Assembly (NCBI GenBank): GCA_022376515.1
Contig: WTXI01000022.1
Location: forward strand, 1 to 64,000
Source: Lactifluus volemus
Lineage: Eukaryota > Basidiomycota > Agaricomycetes > Russulales > Russulaceae
Direction: 5' to 3'
DNA: 64,000 nt
The notes beneath the pieces are model-generated. The model was not told the DNA's origin. It did not search any database and worked only from the letters and a program-made list of their open reading frames with translations. Positions 49,347 through 60,800 of the stretch are shown here, one piece after another. The number at the start of each line of letters is the position of its first letter. Within the stretch, counting starts at the first letter, position 1. Position numbers and translations under genes: made by a program.

Positions 49347-50259
49347 ATGACCATCTACTGCCTCTACATCTTTGACCGGTACGGCTTATAGAACTATTTA
49401 TCCTCTATTGATCAAAACAACCCAAAAAAAAATAAAAATTTCCAGGCACTGTAATTGCGTTTACTACCACGATTGGCACCGCACCAAGCGTCCAAAACGC
49501 GCAAACGACGGTGGAGGCCTTCTCCACGCCGTCTCGCACGCTCTCACGCCCCTCCCGCCGCCCTCCTCGACGTCCTCCGCACCAGGCTCATCGTCCAGCA
49601 CACCCTTTACCAGTCCGCGCAACACTCTCGCCCCAACATCCGGCGTGGTCATCGCTTTCAATGATGCCGCCACCACCGCCGCTGCTCCTCGGTCTCTGAC
49701 CCCTCCATCCGTCTTTCTGCAGACCCAGAGTGCGGGCGCAGGTACGTCGACGACGTCTGCAGCGACAGGGGCCGGTTACGCCGGCTTGCCCTTTGACGAA
49801 GAGGCGAAATTGGTTTATGGCGTCATTCTCTCGCTACGGAACATGATCAAACGTTATCTGGAAGGTTCGTCGTGTCTTTCCATCCATCCTCCCTCCTCTA
49901 TCCCTTTCTCTGTCTTTTTTTTTTTTTGGGATATCGAACCGACCCACCTTCCGTCGATTTGTTTTTCTTTTAAATTTCTTTTGCACTGTTACAGGGATGA
50001 GTCGTTTGTCAGCTATCGCACATCAACGTACAAATTACACCTCTTTGAAACCGTCTCGGGCTACCGCTTCGTCATGCTGAGCGATCCCAACGCCGAATCG
50101 TTGCGATTCATCATGCGTTCCATCTACACAGGCCCCTTCCTGGAATACGTGGTCCGCAATCCTCTTTGTTCCATGGACTCGCGGGAGCGGGGTGTAGACA
50201 ACGAGTACTTTCGCGCGAGTGTCGATCGTCTCGTGCGAGGTTTATCCGTCTTTCAATGA
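49347..50259 (+). CDS. BET5: TRAPP complex subunit BET5 / TRAPPC1
   Basis: Core TRAPP subunit; the complex is a guanine-nucleotide exchange factor for Ypt1/Rab1 in ER-Golgi traffic. Start ATG at 49347 (MTIYCLYIFDR), intron 49379-49445 to HCNCVYYHDWHRTKRPK, intron 49865-49994 to DESFVSYRTSTYKLHLFETV. The longin fold elements are complete: LPFDEEAKLVYGVILSLRNM, SGYRFVMLSDPNAESLRFIM, and YTGPFLEYVVRNPL. A low-complexity insert of roughly 85 residues rich in Ser/Thr/Pro/Ala lies in the loop after strand 2, much longer than in yeast. A C-terminal extension follows VRNPL. TGA at 50257-50259. Confidence 0.92.
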
Positions 50260-50367
50260 TCAATGCCTTAGAGTGTTCCACGTCTCCTGTCTATATTATA
50301 CAGACTCCAATGTATGCAAAACAAGAAAACAAAGCGTGTTGTGCAAAGATAGCGATCTAACCCAGAC

Positions 50368-53300
50368 TCAGGCCTCCGCATCACCAGCTGCGGCGTTAGC
50401 AAGCTGCTTGCGCAACGTGCTCATTAATGATGTCTTCATCTTACGCTCAACGTCCTCCCCGCCTGCTCACTGCCGTCCCCGGCGACAGCTTCATCCAGCG
50501 CGAGCTTGGTCTGACCAAGACGCAGCATGTCTTCTTCGATAGAGTTGCGAGTTATTAGTTCACGACTTCAACGTCGCGCTTCTGTCCAATGCGATATGCC
50601 CGATCCTGCGCCTGCTTGTCATTATGCGGGTTAAAATCCTGGTCAAACCTTTTTGACAGTGTTAGGCACAGAAGAGCATACTGAGATAGATATAAGCGCA
50701 CAGGATGACCACGCTTGCGGAAGTCAAATTGATGCCCATCCCGCCTGCTTTGGTCGACAACAGAAAGCATGGGATCGACTCATCCTCGTTGAACTCATCG
50801 ACTAAAGACTGCCGAACGTCCACAGCTGTCGCACCGGTTAGCAGCAGATAGTTGATTTTTTGCATCTTGAAAATGGCCTGCAAGATATCTAGGATTTGGG
50901 TAAACTGGACACACCGGTAAGGATATTTCTAGACACAATTTTTCAACCTACGCTCACCTGCGAAAAGATCAACATCCGCCGGCCATCGGCCTGGTATTCC
51001 TTCAATAGTCGTAGAAGCGTTTGGATCTTGCCCGCCTCTAGGTAACAGTTTTCGTCCTGCAAGAATTTTCGAGTCGACTGAGAGAGATCAAGTCAGTGGA
51101 TTTCTTATAACCACGCGGCATTATCCAGCGCACCAAATAGCTCCCTAAAAACACCTGAAGCTCAGCATCCGTCATAACCTCCATATCCTCCTTGACATAT
51201 TGTGCCACCGCACCGCGCTTCTTGAAATCGGCCTCCTTCAGCAAGACCTTCGTCACAGCGTCGAGGGTCTTGTCCGTGTATCGCGTCCTAAATAGCATTG
51301 GGTGTGACGCAGCCTTGCGCAGGTCCATCAGGACGTTCGAACTGTTCTCTAGATATAACTTGTCCTTTGTCCGCGGAACTTTGGGCTTCTTCAACGGCTT
51401 CGCCTGGCCGTTTACAGGTGTCTCGGTACCCGGCGTTGAAGCTTCAGACTCGAGATCAAATATCGTTTTGCGGGAACGGTTAAGCGCCTCATCGTATATA
51501 GTTCGTTGCTGGGTCGTCATATCGCACCACTCTATTCGCTCTATCTTCTTTGGTAACTCTTTCAGCACCTGAATGATCTTGGGTGAGACTGAAATGGAGA
51601 CGGCCGAAAAAATACGTACCTGGTCCTTCCTCCGGCGCAAGACGAAAGGTGTCATCATCTTCTTCGCGCGGGAAACACGTTCCTGTGCGAGTAATGTGAC
51701 CTTGGAATCGCCTTTGGCCTTGAATACAGCCCTAAGTGCTTCTAGGGAATCCTCCAATAGATCAGGCAAAATAAAGTTCATGAGGGACTACATCCACGAC
51801 GACCGATAAACGCGACGAAAGATGGGGACAATTGAGTGACTTACCACCAACTCTTGTAGGTTGTTCTGTAATGGCGTTCCGGTGAGCAACAGCCGCCACC
51901 TAGACTTGTTCCGCATCAGAGCCTGGTATCGTTGTGAGTCAAAGTTCTTCAAGACATGTCCTTCGTCAAAAACACAGGTCTGTCGCATACAGTGAGCCAG
52001 AACTTGGTGGGTGAATCATCTCACTCACGTCCCAATCTATTTTCCTCAAAAACTTTCGATCTCTATCGTCCCCTGTGGCCAAATTATATGTCGTAATGAG
52101 GACTTCCCAGGGCGCAGATCGGCTCCTCAGGGTTTCGAGCAGAGTCTGTCGTAAGAAAGGCCGATCATCCTTGCCACCGTAATAGGTCTGGACGGCAATA
52201 GATGGCGCGAAATGAGCAAACTCTCGAACCCAGTTCTCCAACGTTGAGGATCTACGTGAGAAACAAGACGGCGTGTGAACCAGTGTACACAGTTTCGAGA
52301 AACTTCAAAACGCACGGGACAACAACTAAATGTGGGCCTTTTTTGCCGCTTTCCCTCAAGTGAGCGAAGAAGCTGATGACCTGGACGGTCTTTCCTAAGC
52401 CTGGAGTTGCGTGAGCAGGGGTAGGATGATTGGAGAGCGATAAGCGTACCCATTTCATCGGCCAATATACAACTCCTGCCTTTCTTGTATAGGAGGCGGA
52501 GCCAATTGACCCCAAGTAATTGGTAGCCCTTGAGCTGCACATGCTTCGAGAGGGACTTCGGCTGTTCATTAAGGAAGTCCTTTGCGGTGCGCTCGTTGAC
52601 TGGAGCTATCAGACCAAGGGCGCCATTTCCATCTACGTCATCACTGGTAGCCTTGTCTTTGCCCTTTCGCGTGTCTTGGGACCACGACGCAACGGCAGCA
52701 TTAAGTTGCCCACCAATACGCTCGCATTGAGCAAGGACATCATCCACGGCACCGTATCCGCGGAAAATCTCCACGCAGTCATCGAACATGCGCGAGCTGA
52801 CGCCTCTTGACGTACCCCCCTTCTTCTTACCCTGCTGACCGAGTTTTTCTTTCAGGTTGTCAACAGAGTCGAAAGGCCGCAGGTCAATTATCACCTGAGC
52901 TTGATCTGGAGCGCATCCTGTACGATAATGGGCTCGACACACAATCGTCAACATTTGATAAGAGCGCACCAGTCAATTCCTGCAGGCCTTCGGCGCTCGT
53001 ACTGTTGAAATAAGCAAGCGCGCGACGCTCGTCTGAAGAACTGTCTTCTACAGGTCGTTGTCTGTTCGACTCGAACCTTCATCCGATTCCGACTTCCCCT
53101 GCTCTTCATCATCCGACTCTGTGATGTGCTTCGGCCGCTTGTGCGGTCGAAGCCCGACGATAGGTGAGATTGGTGACTGTTGCGAGGAAACTTCGGTGGA
53201 TGCGGAGGGTTGAGCGGGTGGCGGTGTCGAACTTCGGGTTGCAAGGTTGGTCCGAGCTGCGTAGATCATAGACTTTTTCCCCTTTTCTTTTACTGCGGCA

Positions 53301-54292
53301 CGCTCAGCGTGTCGCGCATCTTCCAGTTCCTTGACACGACCAGTAGCAGGTGACACTGCTGGGGAGGGAGCTTGGAGGGCCGTGGTGGGGTCGGGAGATA
53401 TGAAAAGGATGGGTCGAGGAGGAGCGCGGTCGCTGCACGAACATCGCGTCCTGCTTGTCGCCACGCGGCACGGACCTTGGCCTCCTCGAATTGTGGAAAG
53501 GAAATCCGGAACGGTAGAAACCCCGGCCCGTCGTCCCCCGCCTCTGTAGCGCCGCGGTCTGGTGGGCGAGCACCACGCACGATGCGGGACGAGTTGGTGC
53601 TTGTATCCATAACCGACTCATCCGAGGACGTGGAAACGTTGGTTTTCCGAGTGACAGCAAGCGCGCGACGCTGGCCAGGTTTCTGCACAATAGGCGAGTC
53701 TGGGATGTTAAACAGATCCATCACATCGTCTGATGATGGTGGACGCGTGCGTTTTCGCGGTGGTGCGTCGGAAGCATCGTCACTCGCACGAGAACGGACA
53801 GTACCGACAACAGAGGTGGGAGAAGACGCGTCGGTGGATTTGGTTCCGTTGATGAAGCCACTAGAGACCGAGAGAGCATCAGGGCTGAACGCACCAAACG
53901 AAAGGTTGGGAACGGGCTCGTTGTGTTGATTGAAATGACCCTGCCCAGTGACAGACGCAAAAGATAGAGGGCTTGAGCTTGGGACAAGAACTGTTCCGTT
54001 AGGCTCGCGAGCTGAAGTGAAAAAGCGGGATGATATCCGAGCTGTTGCGTCGCGCGACTGTGCTGGCATAGACACCGTCGATCGTGACTCGGACGACGGA
54101 CTGATGGACAATGTCGGTGGAGGAGTAGACTGTCCTTGAGATATTGCAGATGCTTTTTGTTTCTTTTTGAACCTGAGTTGGTCCAAAGCAGCACTCTGGG
54201 AACAGGCGCCAAGCCGATGTCAGGCGACAGGAATTTACAAAAATTCAAAAATGACGAACCCTCTTAGCAGCTGCATCCTGTCCAGGAGACAT
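50368..54292 (-). CDS. FUN30: SNF2-family chromatin remodeler FUN30 / SMARCAD1
   Basis: Fun30/SMARCAD1 remodelers slide and edit nucleosomes in silencing and DNA-end resection. Start ATG at 54292 ([11 protein letters not shown]), an intron, then a long disordered Ser/Pro region and a CUE-like helix stretch ([20 protein letters not shown]). ATPase motifs: [15 protein letters not shown], the P-loop region [18 protein letters not shown], the DEGH form of the DEAH box (FDEGHVLKN), [15 protein letters not shown]. The C-terminal lobe has [38 protein letters not shown] and [15 protein letters not shown]. Single-base frame breaks occur at 53361-53364 (G4 on the plus strand), near 53057, and 50457-50460 (C4). 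Allowing for the last, the protein ends at the TGA at 50368-50370; as written it stops at 50436. Convergent with BET5, 108 bp apart. Confidence 0.9.
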
Positions 54293-55919
54293 CTCCAACA
54301 AGAATAGAGGGAGAGATTGAGGAAATGTTATGAGATTACAGGTTTGTGTGTGGCGTATTTTAACACAACATAAACGAGGGAAAGACAAGGAGAGATGACT
54401 CTTCAACAACGCTGCAACCGCCGCAAGTAGTCGGAGAGTCAAACAATGTGGCTGGCAAAAAGCCTATATTCATGTTTAAATGCGTATTTACATCAACAGA
54501 GATAAGAGTGTCAACAGTAAGGGAAGGGGAAGGGAATTATGTGCCCAATGTATGATCGTATACCGTCCCCAGAACTAATGTCCATCAGTTAATACCAACA
54601 GGAAGGAAGGCCAGGCCCATGAAACGGCATCTCCATAGACGTGCGGACGATATGCAACGACGATGCATGGTGCACGCACAACCATTGAGCACAGAGCAAC
54701 CTCCATAGATCCAACCTACCCTCATCGTAAACAGAGGCAGTCAACGAGGTGGTCACAACGGCATCACTGTCCACAGTATGGGCAATACCCAAGCCATGAC
54801 ACAAGGGATTGTGTACCGTCAACTAAACCGGAACCATAGGTTGCAGGCAGTAATGAGCCATAGAGCGGAGAAGTTTAACTTGCAAAGGCTTCTTGTATCT
54901 ATTGAAACAGCAACTCGGAGTTGAGCGACAAACAATGGACGCTGAGGCGGTAAGGATCCCGATATACGAACGATTAATTGATATCCTGCATCTAGTCAGA
55001 AGACACCAATTCAACAGCGTGCTGCGCCATACACACAAAGACAGCAGTAATGGAAACAACTCCTAGGAAGAAAATGAATAGGAGTGAAGGGAGACAGAAA
55101 GGGACGAAGGTTGAAGGTTCGGCTCTACTGATTGTTTAGCGGCGGGAAGATTGATAAAACTAGCTGGAAGGCATAGCAAGTTGTGTGCTAACGAGACCTA
55201 CGAATTGAGGGACATATAGTTCTGGCAAACGGGGTATGTGACGTGTACAGCTTGACTTGCGTGCTCTTGAGTGGCGCCCATAAGTACCAAACGACAGGAG
55301 GTATGATTTCTACGCGGCGTCGTGAATATTCCTCTCGGACTCCACGACCCTAGAAACCATTCTAAATATACTTGTACCTGAAAAAGAAAAAACTCATTTA
55401 AACTCACGATCAAAAAACGCGGAAACAGCCGAGTTGGTGGCTTCATCCATATTCCACAGCAGTCGCTAGGATCTCGGAGATGTTTAGTCGGGCAACATCA
55501 GAATTTTGTCCGCCTAAGACCGGAGAAAGAGAAGAAGAATATCCATTGTACATCTTCAAGTTTTTTTTCTGTTTCGCCTTCATTTGTCACATTTTGGTAT
55601 GAAAACCGTGGATGGATACTACAGATGAAAGACGCGCCACACGGATAAGACAAGGACTCATTGTGGGAAGGACAGGGCTTGCATTGTGGGATAAGGAGTA
55701 ATAAGCTTGTTCAATTTAAAAAGGAAAAGAGAGGTGAGGAGTCGTGGAAAGAGGGGGGGGTAGTGACAAGTGGGATTGATGTAGTAAGAAGGAAAGAAGG
55801 GCAAATGAAGGGATGGTGATGTTGACGAACCAACACCAAACAAGTACGTAATACATTCTCACGGTATATATGTGTACGTGTCCGTCGATTTGACACATCA
55901 TACTAAGACACATTTTGCC
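54293..55919. other. 1.6-kb region with no supported gene
   Basis: Three minus-strand ORFs of 77-82 codons (54589-54822, 54823-55059, 55198-55446) have no recognisable family and no convincing splice links. The rest is AT-rich, with a pyrimidine-rich minus strand at 55680-55850. The FUN30 promoter and the carrier-gene promoter (TATATATG near 55865) lie at the ends. Confidence 0.45.
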
Positions 55920-57131
55920 ATGGCATTTTCGATCACTTCTTTCCTACTATTCACACTTGTCTTGGCTATATTTCTCCTCATCACTGTTCCATTAACCGGC
56001 GCACTTGTCCGTCTCAGGGCTAATTATAATCCGAAAGGTCTTCAATTAGACCCCGAGGATGGCGTGCAACCACATACAGGCCCAGTCATCACAAGCTTCT
56101 TCGTTATGCTATCCAGGGTTCGCACGCTTGAGGTCAATTGATGTTCCTTCCCATCGCTGGCTTTTGTCACCTTACTGATATCATCAACCTAGGGTTGGCC
56201 CGGCCTTTTGAAGGGATTGAGTACGCCGTGACCATTCTTTTGATTGAACCTGCTCTTACGCGTCTTCCGGCTGGCCAGTGCCGACCTTACTTTCTAATGT
56301 CGTGCTCACCATCTTTGCTGTGATTTTTCTTGACACATCTCTATCGAGTCCACGCAATCACGGCGTTTACAACTCCCCCGCTACAAGGATGTGGGGCACC
56401 CTTCTATATAGCATCTTTTTGATGCTCGTCTCTCTCCCAGCAATAATTCTCTCTTACAGGTGAACTCTCTTGCTCACACTAATTAAAAGTCCAGTCATGA
56501 CATTATTACTTCAGGTCGATCACTACGCCGTACCGGTTGCCATATTTCCAGCCCTTCTACTCTCTGCGCATTCTCCTTACTCCCACGGAACGTCGCAAAC
56601 CTTGGATCCTCTACCTCACCCCTGGCCTTCTCGCAGCAGAGCTCCTGCACATAACCTACGTTGTCATCGGCCTCCGAGGTCTTCGTCATGCTCTACTACC
56701 GTCACTCTATAAGGGGGATGACACACAACCCCAAGACCTCTCTTTTCGTAGCCTAGTGATATATCTGGCTATAGCTCTATTTAGCACAGCAATTCTGTGC
56801 CCTTTAGAAGTGATCTCCACCCGTCTTGCTGTCCAGCGCAATCATGAATCCACAGAATTTAATTCCGTTGCCCAGGAGGAGGTTGGCGATGCTGAAGACC
56901 TCCCAGAGTATTCCCCTGATGAGGATGTCATTGGGTATGACTTTTATCCTGGTCGATCGTACTTCAACGTCTTACTGACTTATGTCAATATTCAGACTGA
57001 GGAACGTTATGGACCCATACTTGGGTCTCGTAGACTGCACAAAGAGGATAGCCAACGAGGAAGGTTGGCACGCACTATACCGAGGGTGGTGGTTGACCAT
57101 GCTCTTCGGAGTCTTTGGTGCTTTCGCTTAA
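55920..57131 (+). CDS. Mitochondrial-carrier-like membrane protein
   Basis: Divergent member of the mitochondrial carrier superfamily; substrate unknown. Start at 55920 (MAFSITSFLLFTLVLAIFLL). Visible elements are LRANYNPKGLQLDPEDGVQP, then EGWPGLLKGLSTP in a short exon near 56190, PTLLSNVVLTIFAVIF, and LLAAELLHITYVVIGLRGLR. The motif PLEVISTRLAVQR fits the carrier signature Px[DE]xx[KR/T]x[KR]. The last part reads YLGLVDCTKRIANEEGWHAL and YRGWWLTMLFGVFGAFA. To keep this ending, a 37-nt intron (56960-56996, GTACTTC...TTCAG, with a TACTGAC branch-site-like motif) is needed. TAA at 57129-57131. Only one of the three usual signatures is clear, so the family call is moderate. Confidence 0.65.
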
Positions 57132-57891
57132 TTGGTCTCAACATGTTTCGTCTCGTATGTGTACGAAAACACTGCTATCGATCGTAGTTAGTGCCAATAG
57201 CTCAACATCATGCAGACCATGTATCACAACACAGAGGACCATGTACTTCTAGTGTCTCAAATCAAATCTTCCAGACGTTACCACGTCAGTATTTAATATT
57301 TAATGATCAATCGTGCTTGGTATGTAAAGTTAGCGATGAATCTGGCTCGTATATGGTATACTGTAGCTCTAGGGCTACTTCGAACTGCGCAAAAGTGGCG
57401 CTTCGCAAAACATATCCAGTCTCATGAGGCAGATAACAATTCTCTGAGATCGTACTGTAATTTCGATCGCCAATAAACACCCCAAGTAAAAGCTTGTTTC
57501 TCGCCTCTGGCTTGAACTTGAATGAAGGGGTATCACAAAAGTAGGGAGAAAAAATATGTACAATCAGGAAAACATTTCTCTGCACTGAACGCTGTTGCTC
57601 TATATTCATGATGCTGAGTACAGGGAAGAGCTGTTTGCCACTGACAATGCATCAGGAAACCTGCCTAAAACTTTTTGGGCTTGCTTGAGCTTGAGAAAGC
57701 TTGAGAAAGCCAAAAAGGGCGAAAAGTAAAAAGCTGAAAAGCCAGTGATTTCACAGGCACACTCCATAGCACAAATCAAGTGAACTTTTCCACTTTGTCA
57801 CTTTTCTGCTTGCAAAAGTGAAACCGGTTTACTGATGTGTTCAAACAGACCAAAAAGGATTCAGTTATTCTGAAATGATCCACATATGACC
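57132..57891. other. Intergenic with a short imperfect hairpin
   Basis: 760 bp between the carrier gene (+) and the NLR-like gene (-), which are convergent. Around 57668-57722 an imperfect inverted repeat (CTTTTTGGGCTT versus AAAGCCAAAAAGG) encloses a direct repeat of CTTGAGAAAG (57698 and 57709). It could be a terminator-like structure or a small mobile-element remnant. No ORF with family resemblance. Confidence 0.5.
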
Positions 57892-60800
57892 CTATATACA
57901 TGTGTCGTGAATATATACTGTAGCCCAATTCGATCCATGTACAAAGTTTGAGAGCTCAAGCTCAGTTTTATCTTTTCCAGCAATCCAGATTGTGTTAGGC
58001 CTATAGAGATACGGCCGGTGTATTTTGGGAACCCATAACAGCAGCTCTTTCCCTTGTCTACACATCCAACCATCACGATTGATCGGGAACTTGTCCATCC
58101 TCGTAATTTCATCTGTTTTGAGTTTCTTCACAACTATCGTGTGGTCATGCAAAGCTGAAGTGATGTGTTGCCCATCTGGAGAGGGCGCAATAGAGTTGGC
58201 CACGACCTGTCCCGGCGGACCTGTTGCGGTATTCCACATGCGAATCGTGCAATCTCCGGAAGCGGAGACAATGTGCTGTCCATCCGTTGTAAATGCAACA
58301 CAGTTGACCCATTCAGTGTGTCCAGTAAACGGGCCTGCCACTGCCTCTCCTGTCTCTGAATCCCATAGGTAGATTGTGCAATCATATGAAGCCGAGGTGA
58401 TGTGCCGCCCGTCCGGTGAAAATGCAACACAGGTGACCTCATCAGTCGATCCTGTAAATGGGCCCGCTACGAGCTCTCCAGCTGTGGAATCCCACACGCG
58501 AATTGTCCGATCTCCAGAAGCAGAGGCAATCCGCTGCCCGTCCGGTGAAAATGCCACACAGCTAATCCATTTATTGTGTCCAGTAACAGGGCCCACTATG
58601 GCCCCTCCCTTCGCGACATCCCACACGCGAATCGTGCAGTCATACGAAGCCGATACGATGCGCCGACCATCTGGTGAGAATGCAACAGAGGTGACCACAT
58701 CTGTGTGTCCGGTCAAAGGGCCTGCAACGACCTCCCCTGTTGAGACATCCCACATGCGAACCGTGCGATCATTCGAGGCCGATGCGATGCGATTCCCGTC
58801 CGGTGAGAAGGCAACAGCGTTGATCAAATTGGTGTGGCCAGTAAATGGGCCCGCTACAATCTCCCCCGCTGTGGCATCCCACACGCAAATCGTGTGATCA
58901 TCCGAGGCCGATGCGATCTTCTGCCCATCTGGCGAAAACGCAACAGATTTGACCCAATCAGTGTGACCAATGAACGGACCCGCTGTGACCTCTCCTGTTC
59001 TGGCATCCCACACCAAATGGTAAAATCTGCAGAAGCCGAAGCAATCCGTTGCCCATCCGGTGATAGTGCAATAGAAAAGATCGATTGGGAGTGTCCAGTA
59101 AATGGGCCCGCTACCTCTCCTTTTCTGGCGTCCCACACGCAAATTGTGTGATCGTACGAGGCCGATGCGATACGATGTCCGTCCGGCGAGAACGCAACAG
59201 AAAAAACTGTAGTAGCTTGTCCAGTAAATGGGCCAGCTACGACCTCTCCCGTTACGGAATCCCAGACACGAACCGTGCGATCTCCCGAGGCCGATGCGAT
59301 CCGCTGTCCGTCTGGGGAGAACACAACAGAGTAGATGGGACCAGTGTGTCCAGTAAACGGGCCCGCTATGACTTCTCCTGTTGCGGCATTCCACACACGA
59401 ATCGTGCGATCTGAAGAGGCCGAGGCGATATGTTGCCCGTCTGGTGAGAATCTAGCGCAGTTAACGCCTTCGGTGTGTCCAAAAAATGGACCTGCCAAGA
59501 TCTCCCCTGTTGCAGAATCCCACACACGAATGGTGTGATCGTCCGAGGTAGAGGCGATACAGTTCCCGTCCGGTGTGAAAGCAACAGAGCAGACAGAATC
59601 GGTGTGTCCTGTAAACGGGCCCGCCACAACTGTCCCTGTTGCGGAATCCCACACGCGAATCGTGCGATCGCCTGAAGCCGAGGCGATCCGCTGTCCGTCC
59701 GGTGGGAATGCAACAGAATTGATTACATTGGTATGTCCAGTAAATGGGCCCGCTACAATTTCTCCCGTCACGGCATCCCACACGCAGATCGTCTGATCTC
59801 CCGAAGCCGAGGCAATCCGCTGCCCGTCAGGCGAGAATGCAACGGAGTAGACCTCATCAGTGTGTCCAGTGAATGGGCCTGCTACAATTTCCCCCGTTGT
59901 GGCATCCCACACCCGAATTGTGCAATCTCGCGAGGCCGATGCGATCCGTTGTCCATCTGGCGAGAATGCGACAAAATCGACCGGTCCGTCATGTGCTTTG
60001 ATCATCATTTCCAATGCTGGCCAATGACGCAACCGTCCGCACTCCAAACGCAATGTGCGGGGGAATAGGGGAAGGTAATGATCGACGATGTGGGAAGAGG
60101 ATGGTGCGAAAGGGAGAGCCGATATATATATATGCGGAGCGCTCTTTGCTATCGCCATTCCGAAATACCGCACAAACTTGAACGCATCATTCACCAATGC
60201 CAACAGATTCTCTACATCCGATTGGGGAGGCTGATACAACTTATGCAATAGTTAATGCATGTCACCTAAGATTTTAGGACGTGCGTACCTTCCGCTCGTC
60301 AGAGCGCAACCATGTTCTCAGAGATGTGAATGCTGGTGAAGCAAGGCCAACACTGTTCTTGATGCTAAGCACTTCCAGCCAGAAAAGAAACCTTGTCTCG
60401 AAGAGATATCGAAGTTTCGTAAACAGATCCTGATTGAAGGGAACATGTTCTAAATGGTGGGCCCAGAAAACGCAGGAATACGATAAATATGTTGGAATAT
60501 ATTTGGCAATTCGAGATTCGATGTCTGGAACGTCCTTGTTGGCGAGATACGACGACTCGAGTTTGCAAATATTGAACTTGAGGTTATCTATCATTAAACC
60601 AAGGCAGGAATGTACCAACCGACTATGCGCCTTGCCAAGGTCGACGTGAAATATTCCACTCTTCTCACTGGCCAGAAAGTCACGGAATGAAGTATGGAGA
60701 GGAACGATGGGGCGGGTTTCACGTTCATCGGGTGATGTCACGTTACTGAGCAGGGAGCCAAGGTGACGGAGCATCTCAACGACACAATCAGAGTCTTCGG

